Positions 48,197-58,400 of a stretch of 64,000 nucleotides of DNA are shown here, in pieces. The stretch's first letter is position 1. Each line of letters opens with the position of its first letter. The position numbers were made by a program, and so were the translations under genes. Source of the stretch: Actinomadura parmotrematis. GTDB taxonomy: Bacteria; Actinomycetota; Actinomycetes; Streptosporangiales; Streptosporangiaceae. The DNA lies in the NCBI RefSeq assembly GCF_019458805.1, contig NZ_JAIBOA010000013.1, positions 62,001-126,000 of the forward strand. The letters run 5' to 3'. The notes beneath the pieces are model-generated. The model saw only the letters and a program-made list of their open reading frames with translations. It was not told the DNA's origin and did not search any database.

Positions 48197-48855
48197 TCCG
48201 CGTGGTGATCGTGGACGACCAGGGCATGGTCCGCGCGGGCTTCGGCGTGCTGCTGGACGCCCAGCCCGACATCGAGGTCGTCGGCGAGGCCGTGGACGGC
48301 GCCGAGGGCCTCCGCCGCGTCGCCGAGCTGCGCCCCGACGTCGTCCTCATGGACGTGCGGATGCCCGTCATGGACGGCCTGGAGGCGACCCGCCGGCTGC
48401 TGGCCGGCGCCGCCGCCGGCGCCCCGAAGGTGCTGATGCTGACCACCTTCGACCTCGACGACTACGTCTACGAGGCGCTGCGCGCGGGCGCCAGCGGGTT
48501 CCTGCTGAAGGACGCCTCGGCGGGCGAGCTCGCCGACGCCGTCCGCATCGTCGCGGCGGGCGACGCGCTGCTGTCGCCCGGCATCACCAAGCGGCTGATC
48601 GGCGAGTTCGCCCGCCTCGGCGGCCCGCGCGCGCCCGCCCGCGCCCGCCTGGACGCGCTCACCGAGCGCGAGACCGAGGTGCTCGGCCTCGTCGCGCGCG
48701 GCCTGTCCAACGGCGAGATCGCCGAAGCGCTCGTCGTCGCCGAGCAGACCGTCAAGACCCACTTCGGGCGGGTGCTGATGAAGCTCGGGCTGCGCGACCG
48801 GCCGCAGGCGATCGTCTACGCCTACGAGGTCGGGCTCGTCCGCCCCGGCGACTGA
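48193..48855 (+). CDS. NarL/FixJ-family response regulator
   Basis: 220 aa. Receiver with VDDQ, phospho-Asp in VVLMDVRMPVMDG and Lys in GFLLKDAS; LuxR HTH LTERETEVLGLVARGLSNGEIAEALVVAEQTVKTHFGRVLMKLGLRDR. Start overlaps the kinase stop. Possible targets include the secreted hydrolase gene 128 bp downstream, by position only. Confidence 0.94.
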   Translation: MIRVVIVDDQGMVRAGFGVLLDAQPDIEVVGEAVDGAEGLRRVAELRPDVVLMDVRMPVMDGLEATRRLLAGAAAGAPKVLMLTTFDLDDYVYEALRAGASGFLLKDASAGELADAVRIVAAGDALLSPGITKRLIGEFARLGGPRAPARARLDALTERETEVLGLVARGLSNGEIAEALVVAEQTVKTHFGRVLMKLGLRDRPQAIVYAYEVGLVRPGD

Positions 48856-48982
48856 CCGGCGGCTGACCGGTGTCACACCCTGGTCGCACCCGGCGGGACG
48901 GCACCGCGGGGTGATCCGGACGAGGCGCCCCGGCTCCTAGCTTCGGAACCGGACGCACCCCCGGCCCGGAAGGACGCCCCCG

Positions 48983-49921
48983 ATGCGCAGGTTCCTCACC
49001 GTCTCGACGCTCCTCGTCGCGGGCGGCCCGCTGCTCGCCCCCGGCGCCGGGCAGCCCTACGCGGCGCCCGCCGCGCCGCCCGCCCTCACCGGCCCGGCGG
49101 CGCTGCCCGCCCGCTACGCCGCCGTCCGGACCGCCGTCCGGACGGCCGCCGCGACCGCCGACCGCGTCCACGACACCGGGCGCGCCCGCGCGTTCCGCGC
49201 CCTCGCGGCGCCCGGCCGCACCCTCCTGTCCTTCGACCCGCGCGGAAGCGGCCGCGCCGTCGAGGTGATCGGCGACCTGGCCGCCGCGTCCCGCGTCGCG
49301 GTCGTGGTGCCCGGCGCCGACGGCCGCCTCACCAACTTCGACGACGCCAAGTGGGCCGGCGGCGGGGCCCGCGCCGTCGCCGCCGAGGCCCGCGCGCAGG
49401 CGCCCGGTACGCGCCTCGCGGTCGTCGCCTGGCTCGGCTACGCCTCCCCGTCCACGACCAGCCTCGCCGTCGCCACGACCGGCCGGGCCGACGGCGGCGC
49501 GCGCGCCCTGCGCGCCCTGATCACCGACCTGCATCGCGCCGATCCCCGGGCGCGGGTCGCGCTGCTGTGCCACAGTTATGGCTCGGTCGTGTGCGGCCGG
49601 GCGGTGACGTCCGGCCTGCCCGTGGACGAGATCGCGCTCTACGGCAGCCCCGGCACGACCCAGGACACCTCAGCGGGCGTCCGGACCGCCGCGCACGTGT
49701 GGGCGGGCCGGGCGCGCGGCGATTGGATGCGCTACGTCCCGAAAGTCCGTCTCGCCGGTCTCGGCTTCGGCCGCGACCCGGTGTCGCCCGCCTTCGGCGC
49801 CCGCGTGTTCGACGCCGGGACGGGGGCGCACGGCGCCTACCTCCTGCCCGGCACGACGTCCCTGCGCAACATCACCCGGATCGCCCTCGCCCTGGAGGAC
49901 CAGGTGACCCGCCATGCCTGA
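48983..49921 (+). CDS. Secreted alpha/beta hydrolase (DUF1023 type), copy 1
   Basis: 312 aa; ribosome site GGAAGG upstream. N-terminal signal peptide MRRFLTVSTLLVAGGPLLAPGAG. AVEVIGDLAAASRVAVVVPGADGRLTNFDD and VALLCHSYGSVVCGR (Ser nucleophile in GxSxG-like HSYGS) are DUF1023 hallmarks; IALYGSPGTTQD and GARVFDAGTGAHGAYLLPG carry the likely Asp and His. Exported or wall-associated esterase/lipase of unknown substrate. A paralogue lies 273 bp downstream, and a small basic protein gene overlaps its end. Confidence 0.85.
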   Translation: MRRFLTVSTLLVAGGPLLAPGAGQPYAAPAAPPALTGPAALPARYAAVRTAVRTAAATADRVHDTGRARAFRALAAPGRTLLSFDPRGSGRAVEVIGDLAAASRVAVVVPGADGRLTNFDDAKWAGGGARAVAAEARAQAPGTRLAVVAWLGYASPSTTSLAVATTGRADGGARALRALITDLHRADPRARVALLCHSYGSVVCGRAVTSGLPVDEIALYGSPGTTQDTSAGVRTAAHVWAGRARGDWMRYVPKVRLAGLGFGRDPVSPAFGARVFDAGTGAHGAYLLPGTTSLRNITRIALALEDQVTRHA

Positions 49922-50087
49922 CCCCCGCGACCCGCACCCGCGCCCCCGCCCGCAGCCCCACGCCCTGCCCGCCTGGCACGCCGCCCGCTACCAGCGCCTC
50001 GCCGAGCCGAGCCGGTTCGACCGCCTGGTGGGCCGCCTCGCGGGCCGCCTGCGCCGGCGCCGCCACCGCCGGCCGCGCGCGAAATGA
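49914..50087 (+). CDS. Small basic protein (57 aa) overlapping the hydrolase stop
   Basis: ATG 49914 lies 8 bp inside the hydrolase gene. 57 residues: Pro/His-rich start (DPRDPHPRPRPQPHALP), WHAARYQRLAEPSRFDRLVGRL, then an Arg-rich C-terminus (RLRRRRHRRPRAK). Third-position G/C is extremely high, as in true genes. Strongly cationic, so perhaps nucleic-acid or wall-polymer binding. Sits between two paralogous secreted hydrolases. No family recognised. Confidence 0.55.
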   Translation: MPDPRDPHPRPRPQPHALPAWHAARYQRLAEPSRFDRLVGRLAGRLRRRRHRRPRAK

Positions 50088-50193
50088 TCTCAACCGAAGG
50101 CGCCCCGCGTACGTCGAACCGACAGAAGCCGAACACGCGGTCCTACCCCCGGGTGCGCGGATCATTCACCGACATCAGGTAGAAAGACGGACC

Positions 50194-51231
50194 ATGCCGC
50201 CGCACCGCGAGAAGCCCGCCAGGGCGCACCCCAAGCGCGCCCGACGCCTGCGACGCGCCCTCGCGTGCGCCGTCACGATCGGCGGTGTGCTGCTGACGAC
50301 GGCGCCCGCCGGCCACGCCGACCCCTACGCGGCCCCCGGCCCGGCGCCGTCCTTCTCCGCGGCGACGCTCGGCGCCCGCTACCAGGCCGAGCGCGCGGCC
50401 ATCCGCGAGGCCCTGCGCACCGCCGGCGAGGTCGGCGACACCGGCCGCGCCAGAGCGCTCACCTCCTTCCTCGGCCCCTCCCGCCACTTCCTGTACTTCG
50501 ACGCGCGCGGCCGCGGCCAGGCCGTCGAGGTCATCGGCGACCTCGCGCACGCCCGCCGCATCGCCGTCCTCGTGCCCGGCGCCGACTCCACCCTCGCAGA
50601 CTTCGACCGCCGCGCCGGCACCGCCTACGCCACGCCCGGCGGCGGCGCCCGCGCCGTCTACGCGCAGGCCGCCCGCGACGGCGCGGCCGGCGGCCTCGCC
50701 GTCGTCGCCTGGCTCGGCTACGCCGCCCCGAAGACGATCAGCAGCGAGGTCCTCACCGCCGAGCGCGCCGACCAGGGCGCCGTCCAGCTCCAGCGGTTCC
50801 TGGCCAAGGTGCACCGCGCCAACGCCGGCGCCGGCATCGCCCTGCTCTGCCACAGCTACGGCTCGGTCGTCTGCGGCCGCACCGCCCTCGCCGCGGCGGG
50901 CGCGGCGGGGGCGGACGCCGCCGGCTGGCGCGCCGTCACCGACATCGCCCTGTTCGGCAGCCCCGGCACCACCGCCTGGTCGGCCGCCGCGCTCGGCGGC
51001 GGCGCCCGCGTCTGGGCGGGCCGCGGCGCCACCGACTGGATGGAGGACGTCCCGCACGTCCGCATCCTCGGCCTCGGCCTCGGCCCCGACCCGGTGTCGC
51101 GCCGCTTCGGCGCCCGCGTCTTCGACGCCGGGCACGGCGGGCACAGCGACTACCTGAAGCCCGGATCGGTGCCGCTGCGCAACCTGACCGGCATCGCCCT
51201 CGGACATGACTCGGCGGTCACGTCCGCCTGA
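50194..51231 (+). CDS. Secreted alpha/beta hydrolase (DUF1023 type), copy 2
   Basis: 345 aa. Longer basic signal (RRLRRALACAVTIGGVLLTTAPAGHA, cut about residue 37). It is clearly a paralogue of 48983-49921: GRGQAVEVIGDLAHARRIAVLVPGADSTLADFD, LAVVAWLGYAAPKT, IALLCHSYGSVVCGR, IALFGSPGTTAW, VRILGLGLGPDPVSRRFGARVFDAGHGGHSDYLKPGS. The catalytic elbow is the same. An extra Ala-rich insert (ALAAAGAAGADAAGW) separates the copies. Tandem duplication followed by divergence. Confidence 0.85.
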   Translation: MPPHREKPARAHPKRARRLRRALACAVTIGGVLLTTAPAGHADPYAAPGPAPSFSAATLGARYQAERAAIREALRTAGEVGDTGRARALTSFLGPSRHFLYFDARGRGQAVEVIGDLAHARRIAVLVPGADSTLADFDRRAGTAYATPGGGARAVYAQAARDGAAGGLAVVAWLGYAAPKTISSEVLTAERADQGAVQLQRFLAKVHRANAGAGIALLCHSYGSVVCGRTALAAAGAAGADAAGWRAVTDIALFGSPGTTAWSAAALGGGARVWAGRGATDWMEDVPHVRILGLGLGPDPVSRRFGARVFDAGHGGHSDYLKPGSVPLRNLTGIALGHDSAVTSA

Positions 51232-51332
51232 CCCCGCCCCCGGCCGCTAGTGGCCGTTTCCGGCGCCCCTACCAGCGGGTACGCGGCGGGGGGACGGTCC
51301 GGGCACCGCCGCCGGGGTGGCACCCTGGTCGG

Positions 51333-52514
51333 GTGGACACCCCGAGCGACGCCGAGCTCCGCGAGCAGACGACCGAGCGCCTGGAGAAGGCGATGGGCAC
51401 CTTCGGGACGGCGGCGCTCGCCTCCATGGAGGAGCAGCTCCCCTGGTTCCGGCGGATGCCGCCCGACCAGCGCTCGTGGATCGGGCTGGTCGCCCAGGCC
51501 GGGATCGCCGCGTTCGTGGAGTGGTTCAAGAGCGCCGAGCAGTCCAGGCCCGCCATCGCCGGGGAGGTGTTCGGCACCGCGCCCCGCGAGCTGCTGCGCG
51601 CGATCAAGCTGCGGCACACCATCGACATGGTCCGGGTGATCATCGATGTGGTGGAGACCCGGCTGGACGAGCTCGCCGCGCCCGGCGGCGTCCCCCAGCT
51701 CCGCGAGGCGATCCTGCGCTACACCCGCGACGTGGCGTTCGGCGCCGCGCAGGTCTACGCGCAGGCCGCCGAGACCCGCGCCGCCTGGGACGCCCGGCTG
51801 GAGGCCCTGGTCGTCAACGCCGTCATGCGCGGCGAGGTCGACGACGGCATGCACTCGTGGGCGGCCGCGCTCGGCTGGACGTCCAAGCCCGTCACGGTCA
51901 TCGCCGGCTACCAGCCCGAGGACGAGGACCCCGAGGTCACCATCGACCAGATGCAGCTCGCCGCCCGCCGCGCCCGCGTGGACGTGCTCGCCGGCGTGCA
52001 GGGCACCCGCGTCATCGTGATCGTCGGCGGCGCCGAGGACCCGCTGGAGGCGGCCCGCCCGATCGCCGCCAAGTGCGGCCCCGGCCCCGTCGTCATCGGC
52101 CCGCCCGTCGACGACCTGTACGACTCCACGACCTCGGCGCGCGCCGCCCTCGCCGGGCTGCGCGCCGCGGCGGGCTGGCCGGACGCCCCCCGCCCCGTGC
52201 AGGCGATCGAGCTGCTGCCCGAGCGGGCCCTGGACGGCGACGACGCGGCCCGCCGCCACCTCACCGAGCAGGTCTACAACCCGATGCTGGCGGCGGGCGC
52301 GCCGCTGCTGGACACCCTCGCCACCTACCTGGAGCAGGGCTCCTCGCTGGAGGCGACCGCGCGGCTGCTGTTCGTCCACCCCAACACCGTCCGCTACCGG
52401 CTGCGGCGCGTCACCGAGCTGACCGGCCTCGCCCCGACCGACGGCCGCAACGCCTTCACCCTGCGCATCGCGCTCGTCCTCGGCCGCTTCAGCGCCCGCT
52501 CCGCGCGGCTCTGA
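51333..52514 (+). CDS. fasR: FasR-type PucR-family regulator of fatty-acid synthesis
   Basis: 393 aa from GTG 51333. N-terminal helical part (PWFRRMPPDQRSWIGLVAQAGIAAFVEWF, the marker of FasR-like proteins) and C-terminal PucR HTH LDTLATYLEQGSSLEATARLLFVHPNTVRYRLRRVTELTGL. Directly upstream of fabD-fabH-acpP-fabF as in Streptomyces, where FasR activates this operon. A 17-bp dyad in the fabD leader (52549-52565) may be its site. Confidence 0.9.
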   Translation: MDTPSDAELREQTTERLEKAMGTFGTAALASMEEQLPWFRRMPPDQRSWIGLVAQAGIAAFVEWFKSAEQSRPAIAGEVFGTAPRELLRAIKLRHTIDMVRVIIDVVETRLDELAAPGGVPQLREAILRYTRDVAFGAAQVYAQAAETRAAWDARLEALVVNAVMRGEVDDGMHSWAAALGWTSKPVTVIAGYQPEDEDPEVTIDQMQLAARRARVDVLAGVQGTRVIVIVGGAEDPLEAARPIAAKCGPGPVVIGPPVDDLYDSTTSARAALAGLRAAAGWPDAPRPVQAIELLPERALDGDDAARRHLTEQVYNPMLAAGAPLLDTLATYLEQGSSLEATARLLFVHPNTVRYRLRRVTELTGLAPTDGRNAFTLRIALVLGRFSARSARL

Positions 52515-52548
52515 ACGCGGGGACGCCCGTTATCGGGCCTTGTGGCCC

Positions 52549-52565
52549 TTGTAGGTGTCGTACAA
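52549..52565. promoter_or_regulatory. Candidate FasR operator before fabD
   Basis: TTGTA (52549-52553) - N7 - TACAA (52561-52565), perfect dyad 69 bp before the fabD GTG; a second CCTTGT precedes it. The position fits a FasR site, though I do not recall the published consensus exactly. Confidence 0.4.
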
Positions 52566-52633
52566 ACCCCCACGACCAAACTTCGTGCCGATCCGCATCG
52601 GCAGGCGATACCCGCAGCGGGCAGGCTTGGCGT

Positions 52634-53566
52634 GTGATTCTCCTCGCATCGCCCGGCCAGGGCGCCCAGTCCCCCGGATTCCTGCGGCCATGGCTCGAGG
52701 TCCCCGGTGTCGCTGACCGCCTGGCCTGGTGGTCGGCCGTCACGGGCCTGGACCTGGTCCGCTACGGGACCACCGCCGACGCCGAGGAGATCCGCGACAC
52801 CGCCGTCGCCCAACCGCTGCTGGTCGCCGCGGCGCTCGCCGCCTACGAGGCCCTGTACGAGGTGTCCCCCGACGGCGGCGCCCCCGCCCGCCCCGCCGCC
52901 GTCGCCGGGCACAGCGTCGGCGAGCTCGCCGCCGCCGCGATCGCCGGCGCCCTGACCCCCGAGACCGCCCTCGTGCTGGTCCGCGAGCGCGGCCGCGCCA
53001 TGGCCGACGCCGCCGCCGTCACCGAGACCGGCATGACCGCCGTCCTCGGCGGCGACCGCGACGAGGTGCTCGCCGCCATCGAGGCCGCCGGCCTCACCCC
53101 CGCCAACGTCAACGGCGCCGGCCAGATCGTCGCGGCCGGCACCGCCGAGCGGCTCGCCGCCTTCGCCGAGCAGCCGCCCGCCAAGGCCCGGCTGCGGCCC
53201 CTCGCGGTCGCCGGCGCCTTCCACACCGAGCACATGGCGCCCGCCGCCGACGTGCTGCGCCGCCTCGCGCAGGGCGCGCCCGTCACCGACCCGGCCGCCC
53301 GGCTGCTGTCCAACAAGGACGGCGCGGTCGTCGACTCCGGCCGCGAGTACCTGGCGCGCCTCGCCGAGCAGGTGAGCGCCCCCGTCCGCTGGGACGCCTG
53401 CATGGACACCATGCGGGAGCTCGGCGTCACCGCGATCATCGAGCTGCCGCCGGCCGGGACGCTGACGGGCCTCGCCCGCCGCGAGCTGAAGGGGATCGAG
53501 CTGCTCTCCCTGAAGACCCCCGACGACCTCGCCCAGGCCCGCGAGCTCATCAAGGCGCACGCGTGA
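52634..53566 (+). CDS. fabD: Malonyl-CoA:ACP transacylase
   Basis: 310 aa from GTG 52634. Loads malonate onto ACP for type II fatty-acid synthesis. Nucleophile AGHSVGE (Ser94), Arg119 (RERGRAM) binding the malonyl carboxylate, His197 (GAFHTEHM), and the PGQGAQ start motif. First gene of the fab operon; its stop overlaps fabH. The ribosome site is weak, so the leader may be short. Confidence 0.95.
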   Translation: MILLASPGQGAQSPGFLRPWLEVPGVADRLAWWSAVTGLDLVRYGTTADAEEIRDTAVAQPLLVAAALAAYEALYEVSPDGGAPARPAAVAGHSVGELAAAAIAGALTPETALVLVRERGRAMADAAAVTETGMTAVLGGDRDEVLAAIEAAGLTPANVNGAGQIVAAGTAERLAAFAEQPPAKARLRPLAVAGAFHTEHMAPAADVLRRLAQGAPVTDPAARLLSNKDGAVVDSGREYLARLAEQVSAPVRWDACMDTMRELGVTAIIELPPAGTLTGLARRELKGIELLSLKTPDDLAQARELIKAHA

Positions 53567-54537
53567 GCGGGCCGGTCGCGCTGCGCCTGCCGCCGCTCGT
53601 CGCCGGGTCGCGCGTCCTGGCGTTCGGCGACTACCAGCCCGCGCGCGTCGTCACCAACGACGAGATCGCCGAGACCGTCGACACCGACGACGAGTGGATC
53701 CGCAGCCGCGTCGGCATCGTCGAGCGCCGCATCGCCGCGCCGGACGAGACCATCGTCGACATGGCCGCGCACGCCGGCGGCAAGGCCCTCGCCGCGAGCG
53801 GCCTCGCCCCCGGCGACATCGACCTGGTGATCGTGGCGACCTGCTCGGCGGAGACGCCGATGCCCGCGCACGCCGCGTCCGTCGCGCACCGCCTCGGCAT
53901 CGCCGCCCCCGGCGCCTACGACCTGAACGCCGCCTGCTCGGGGTTCTGCTACGCCCTCGCCAGCGCCGACGCGGCGGTGCGGACCGGCATGGCCCGCCAC
54001 GTCCTCGTCGTCGGCGCCGAGAAGATGTCGCAGTGGATCGACTGGACCGACCGCTCCACCTGCATCATCTTCGCCGACGGCGCGGGCGCCGCGGTCGTCG
54101 GCCCGAGCGAGGCCCCCGGCATCGGCCCGGTGGTGTGGGGCAGCGACGGCGGCGCCGCCGACCACATCATGATCGAGGACCGGCGGTCGTTCATCCGCCA
54201 GGAGGGCCAGTCGGTGTTCCGCTGGGCGACCAGCGCGGTCGCGCCGGTGGCGCTGGCGGCCTGCGAGCGCGCCGGGGTCCGCCCCGACGAGCTCGCCGCG
54301 GTCGTCCCGCACCAGGCCAACCTGCGGATCATCGACGCGATCGCCCGGAAGGTGAAGGCGACCAACGCCGTCGTCGCGCACGACATCACCCACACGGGCA
54401 ACACCTCGGGCGCCTCGATCCCGCTGGCCCTGTCCCACATGCTGGGCCGCGGCGACCTGCCGTCCGGTGCCCCGGCCCTGCTCATCGGGTTCGGCGCCGG
54501 ATTGGCCTACGCTGCCCAAGTCATCCAGATCCCGTAG
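53563..54537 (+). CDS. fabH: 3-oxoacyl-ACP synthase III
   Basis: 324 aa; GTG overlaps the fabD stop (GTGA). Starts fatty-acid chains by condensing an acyl-CoA with malonyl-ACP. Catalytic triad Cys125 (NAACSGFCY), His250 (VPHQANLRI) and Asn280 (HTGNTSGASIP). The N-terminal extension of about 15 residues before SRVLAFGDYQPARVVTNDEI is usual in actinomycetes, where the enzyme prefers branched or acetyl primers. Confidence 0.96.
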   Translation: MSGPVALRLPPLVAGSRVLAFGDYQPARVVTNDEIAETVDTDDEWIRSRVGIVERRIAAPDETIVDMAAHAGGKALAASGLAPGDIDLVIVATCSAETPMPAHAASVAHRLGIAAPGAYDLNAACSGFCYALASADAAVRTGMARHVLVVGAEKMSQWIDWTDRSTCIIFADGAGAAVVGPSEAPGIGPVVWGSDGGAADHIMIEDRRSFIRQEGQSVFRWATSAVAPVALAACERAGVRPDELAAVVPHQANLRIIDAIARKVKATNAVVAHDITHTGNTSGASIPLALSHMLGRGDLPSGAPALLIGFGAGLAYAAQVIQIP

Positions 54538-54594
54538 GCAGGTTCTGCCCGCCCGCACGTTCTGGACCAACCCACGAAGGAGATCCACACCACC

Positions 54595-54858
54595 ATGGCT
54601 GAAGTCGCCACCGAGCAGCAGATCCTCGACGGCCTCGCCGAGATCATCGACGACATCGTCGGCATCGACAAGTCCGAGGTGACCCCGGAGAAGAACTTCA
54701 TCGACGACCTCGACATCGACTCGCTGTCGATGGTAGAGATCGCGGTGGCCGCCCAGGACCAGTTCGGCGTCGAGATCCCCGACGACGAGCTGCGCAACCT
54801 GAAGACGGTCAAGGACGTGATCAACTTCGTCCAGAACCTTCAGCAGCAGCAGGGCTGA
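54595..54858 (+). CDS. acpP: Acyl carrier protein
   Basis: 87 aa; AAGGAG about 12 bases before the ATG. Acidic four-helix protein with the 4'-phosphopantetheine site Ser43 in DIDSLSMVEI. Carries the growing acyl chain for FabD/H/F. Glutamine-rich C-terminus (NLQQQQG). Codon use is somewhat more C-biased, as expected for high expression. Confidence 0.97.
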   Translation: MAEVATEQQILDGLAEIIDDIVGIDKSEVTPEKNFIDDLDIDSLSMVEIAVAAQDQFGVEIPDDELRNLKTVKDVINFVQNLQQQQG

Positions 54859-54944
54859 GCAGCCGGCCGCGGCGCGCCGCCGTCCCCCGCCACGGCACGG
54901 CGGCGCGCCGCATCGCCACCCCCACTCGCGAGGAGCACTCGATC

Positions 54945-56240
<1,296 letters not shown>

Positions 56241-56256
56241 CGCGCGCCCGCGCGGT

Positions 56257-56290
56257 GCGGGGCGGGACCGGGTCGCCGGTCCCGCCCCGC
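56257..56290. terminator. Terminator between fabF and the cholesterol-oxidase-like gene
   Basis: Perfect 15-bp arms GCGGGGCGGGACCGG (56257-56271) and CCGGTCCCGCCCCGC (56276-56290), four-base loop, between convergent genes; shared by both. Confidence 0.85.
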
Positions 56291-56297
56291 CGCGCGT

Positions 56298-58097
56298 TCA
56301 GGGCAGGAGGGTGTCGAGGAAGGTGTTGCTGAAGACCCGGTAGGGGTCGTAGGCGTCGAGCTTGGCGACGCCCGCGTCGAAGTCGTCGCCGGCGGGCTGG
56401 CCGGCGTTCATCGCGGCGCGGTAGGCCGCCATCCGGGCGGTGTCGGTCCACACGCCGCCGGGCGCGCAGGCCCAGCCCTTGGACCACTCGGGCCGGACGG
56501 TGGCGTAGGAGCCGGTGTAGTTGGCCAGGATCCACGCCTCCATCTCGGCGTAGAATTCGTCGCAGTGCGGGGTGCCGGGGACGGTGCCCATGTCGAGCCA
56601 GACGCAGGTGTCCCACTCGGGGTGGTCGGGGCGGGGCCGGAGCGAGGAGAGCTGCGGGCTGACGGCGCCCGCGACGCCGTCCACCTCGCCCGGCTTGTCG
56701 AGGCCGTTCACGCGGATCTCGAACGGCATGTTCATCGGGTAGTTCCCGTTCGCCTTGTAGGCGTTGATCGTCGCCATGTACCGGGTGTAGAACTCGCTGA
56801 CGACGCGCTGGACGTTCGCGCGGGCGGTGATGACGGCGAAACCGGTCTCCACGATCCGCAGCGTCGACCGCTCGACCCACAGCCACACGTTCTTGGACTT
56901 GCCCCAGATGTCCCAGGTGCCGGTCGCGATGAGGCCGGAGCCGATGACGGCCATCTGCCCGTTGGTGTAGGTCGGGGTGCCGGACACGTTGCCGCGCACG
57001 ATCTGCGAGACGAAGTCCGACTGGTCCTGGTTCACGAAGTTGACGAAGTCGAAGTTGTAGGGCGCGGTGACCTTCTTCGACAGCAGCGGCTTGCTCGGCG
57101 CCACCGACCACATCTTGATCCACGGGACCGTGGTGAACGGGAAGTACAGCACCTCGATCCGCCCGTACCTGTCGACGAGCCTGGCGAAGGACGAGGAGCC
57201 CGCGCTCGCCGGGGGCGCGAACACGTCCGTCACCTGCGTGCTGTACCAGGACTGGCAGCGCACGTTCTGGTTCGCGCCGACCTGGAGCGTCACGTCGGTG
57301 ACGAACGCCCGCCCGAGGTGCGACAGGAACGGCGCGATGTCGGGGTCGGTGCGCTGGAAGGTCTTCAGGACGTAGGCGCCGCCGTTCCACACGACGGCGG
57401 TGAGCGCCCGGATGCTGTTGCTCATCGACCCGTAGGACATCCCGGCGGGGCGGCTCTCCCCCGTCGCCGGGACGCACGAGCCGTGCGCGTTGATCGCCAG
57501 GACGCCGCCGACGGTGATGCCGCCGGGGAAGGGGATGCTGAGGAAGCCGAGGCCGGCGTCCTCCAGCGTCTGCACGAGGCTGTCCATGAGGCAGCCGGTC
57601 TGCACGGTGACGGTGCGGGGGCTGCCCGCGTTGACGGTCGCCCTGGTGAGGTGCTGGGTGGTGTCGACGAAGATCATCTTGTCGACGTTCGCGCCGTCCG
57701 GCACGAGCAGCGGCGACCAGTTGTGCCCCATGCCGCGGGCCCGGACGCGGTAGCCGTTCGCGCGCGCCCAGTTGGCGACGGTGACGACGTCGGCGGGGGT
57801 CTGCGGCGCGCAGGTCCAGGCCGCCTCGATCCTGATCTCCTCGGACCAGTTCTCGAACGCCTGCTGGTAGAGGGCGAGGCCGGCCGGGAAGCCGGGCGGG
57901 GCGGGCAGCGTCGCGGCGGCCGAGGCGGCCGGGACGCGGAACGCCGGGGTCCAGCCGAGCGCGGCGCCGAGGGCGCCGGCGCTCGCGGCGGCGAGCAGGC
58001 CGCGGCGGGACAGGCCGGCGGGGGCGCGCTCGCCGGGGTGGTTCTCGGCGGGCCGGTCGGGGTGGTGGTCGGGGTGGTGCGTCGACGGGTTCGTCAT
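56298..58097 (-). CDS. Tat-exported VAO-type (FAD-binding) cholesterol oxidase-like enzyme
   Basis: 599 aa. Twin-arginine signal LSRRGLLAAASAGALGAALG after a His/Pro-rich leader. FAD_binding_4 domain: TPADVVTVANWARANGYRVRARGMGHNWSPLL, where the His in GMGHNWSP is the probable covalent FAD attachment site, then FPGGITVGGVLAINAHGSC. The middle and C-terminal parts (ENWSEEIRIEAAWTCAPQT; SYGSMSNSIRALTAVVWNG; NGNYPMNMPFEIRVNGLDKPGEVDG) resemble Brevibacterium type II cholesterol oxidase (BCO2). Likely secreted steroid or alcohol oxidase producing H2O2. No other sterol genes are nearby. A CAAGCA-TT-TGCTTG palindrome lies 196 bp upstream. Confidence 0.85.
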   Translation of the reverse strand: MTNPSTHHPDHHPDRPAENHPGERAPAGLSRRGLLAAASAGALGAALGWTPAFRVPAASAAATLPAPPGFPAGLALYQQAFENWSEEIRIEAAWTCAPQTPADVVTVANWARANGYRVRARGMGHNWSPLLVPDGANVDKMIFVDTTQHLTRATVNAGSPRTVTVQTGCLMDSLVQTLEDAGLGFLSIPFPGGITVGGVLAINAHGSCVPATGESRPAGMSYGSMSNSIRALTAVVWNGGAYVLKTFQRTDPDIAPFLSHLGRAFVTDVTLQVGANQNVRCQSWYSTQVTDVFAPPASAGSSSFARLVDRYGRIEVLYFPFTTVPWIKMWSVAPSKPLLSKKVTAPYNFDFVNFVNQDQSDFVSQIVRGNVSGTPTYTNGQMAVIGSGLIATGTWDIWGKSKNVWLWVERSTLRIVETGFAVITARANVQRVVSEFYTRYMATINAYKANGNYPMNMPFEIRVNGLDKPGEVDGVAGAVSPQLSSLRPRPDHPEWDTCVWLDMGTVPGTPHCDEFYAEMEAWILANYTGSYATVRPEWSKGWACAPGGVWTDTARMAAYRAAMNAGQPAGDDFDAGVAKLDAYDPYRVFSNTFLDTLLP

Positions 58098-58292
58098 ACC
58101 CGGTTCCCTGCTTTCGTGCTGACAGGGTCCGGGGTGGCTCGCGCCTTGAAATGCCGCCCAGGACGTGACGAGACATCGGTTCGGCAGGGCGCGCCGGCGC
58201 GCCGTGCGGGGGGTGGGACGGCCGCGCCGCGGGCGCGGCCGCAGGATGCTGCGACGTCTAGGAGGGTTATATGACCTGTCTCACATCCGGTC

Positions 58293-58306
58293 AAGCATTT
58301 GCTTGG
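58293..58306. promoter_or_regulatory. Perfect 14-bp palindrome upstream of the oxidase gene
   Basis: CAAGCA (58293-58298) TT TGCTTG (58301-58306) in an A+T-richer patch that also has TATATG and a GGAGGG at 58262-58267. It looks like a TetR-family site; sterol-catabolism repressors such as KstR2 use CAAG/CTTG half-sites but with shorter spacing, so identity is open. Confidence 0.45.
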
Positions 58307-58350
58307 CCGACCCGTCCCGCACCGGCCGCGGGCGGGCGGCGGCGCGGCCG

Positions 58351-58400
58351 GGCGGGGCGGTCGGACGGCGCGGGCGGGCGGGCGGGGCGGTCAGACGGCG
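58351..58400. repeat. 20-bp direct repeat spanning the DUF3145 stop codon
   Basis: 58351-58370 and 58381-58400 are the same at 19 of 20 bases (GGCGGGGCGGTCRGACGGCG). The right copy contains the DUF3145 stop (TCA on the plus strand at 58391-58393); the left copy has TCG there. Resembles the stop-codon duplication after glnII. Confidence 0.65.
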
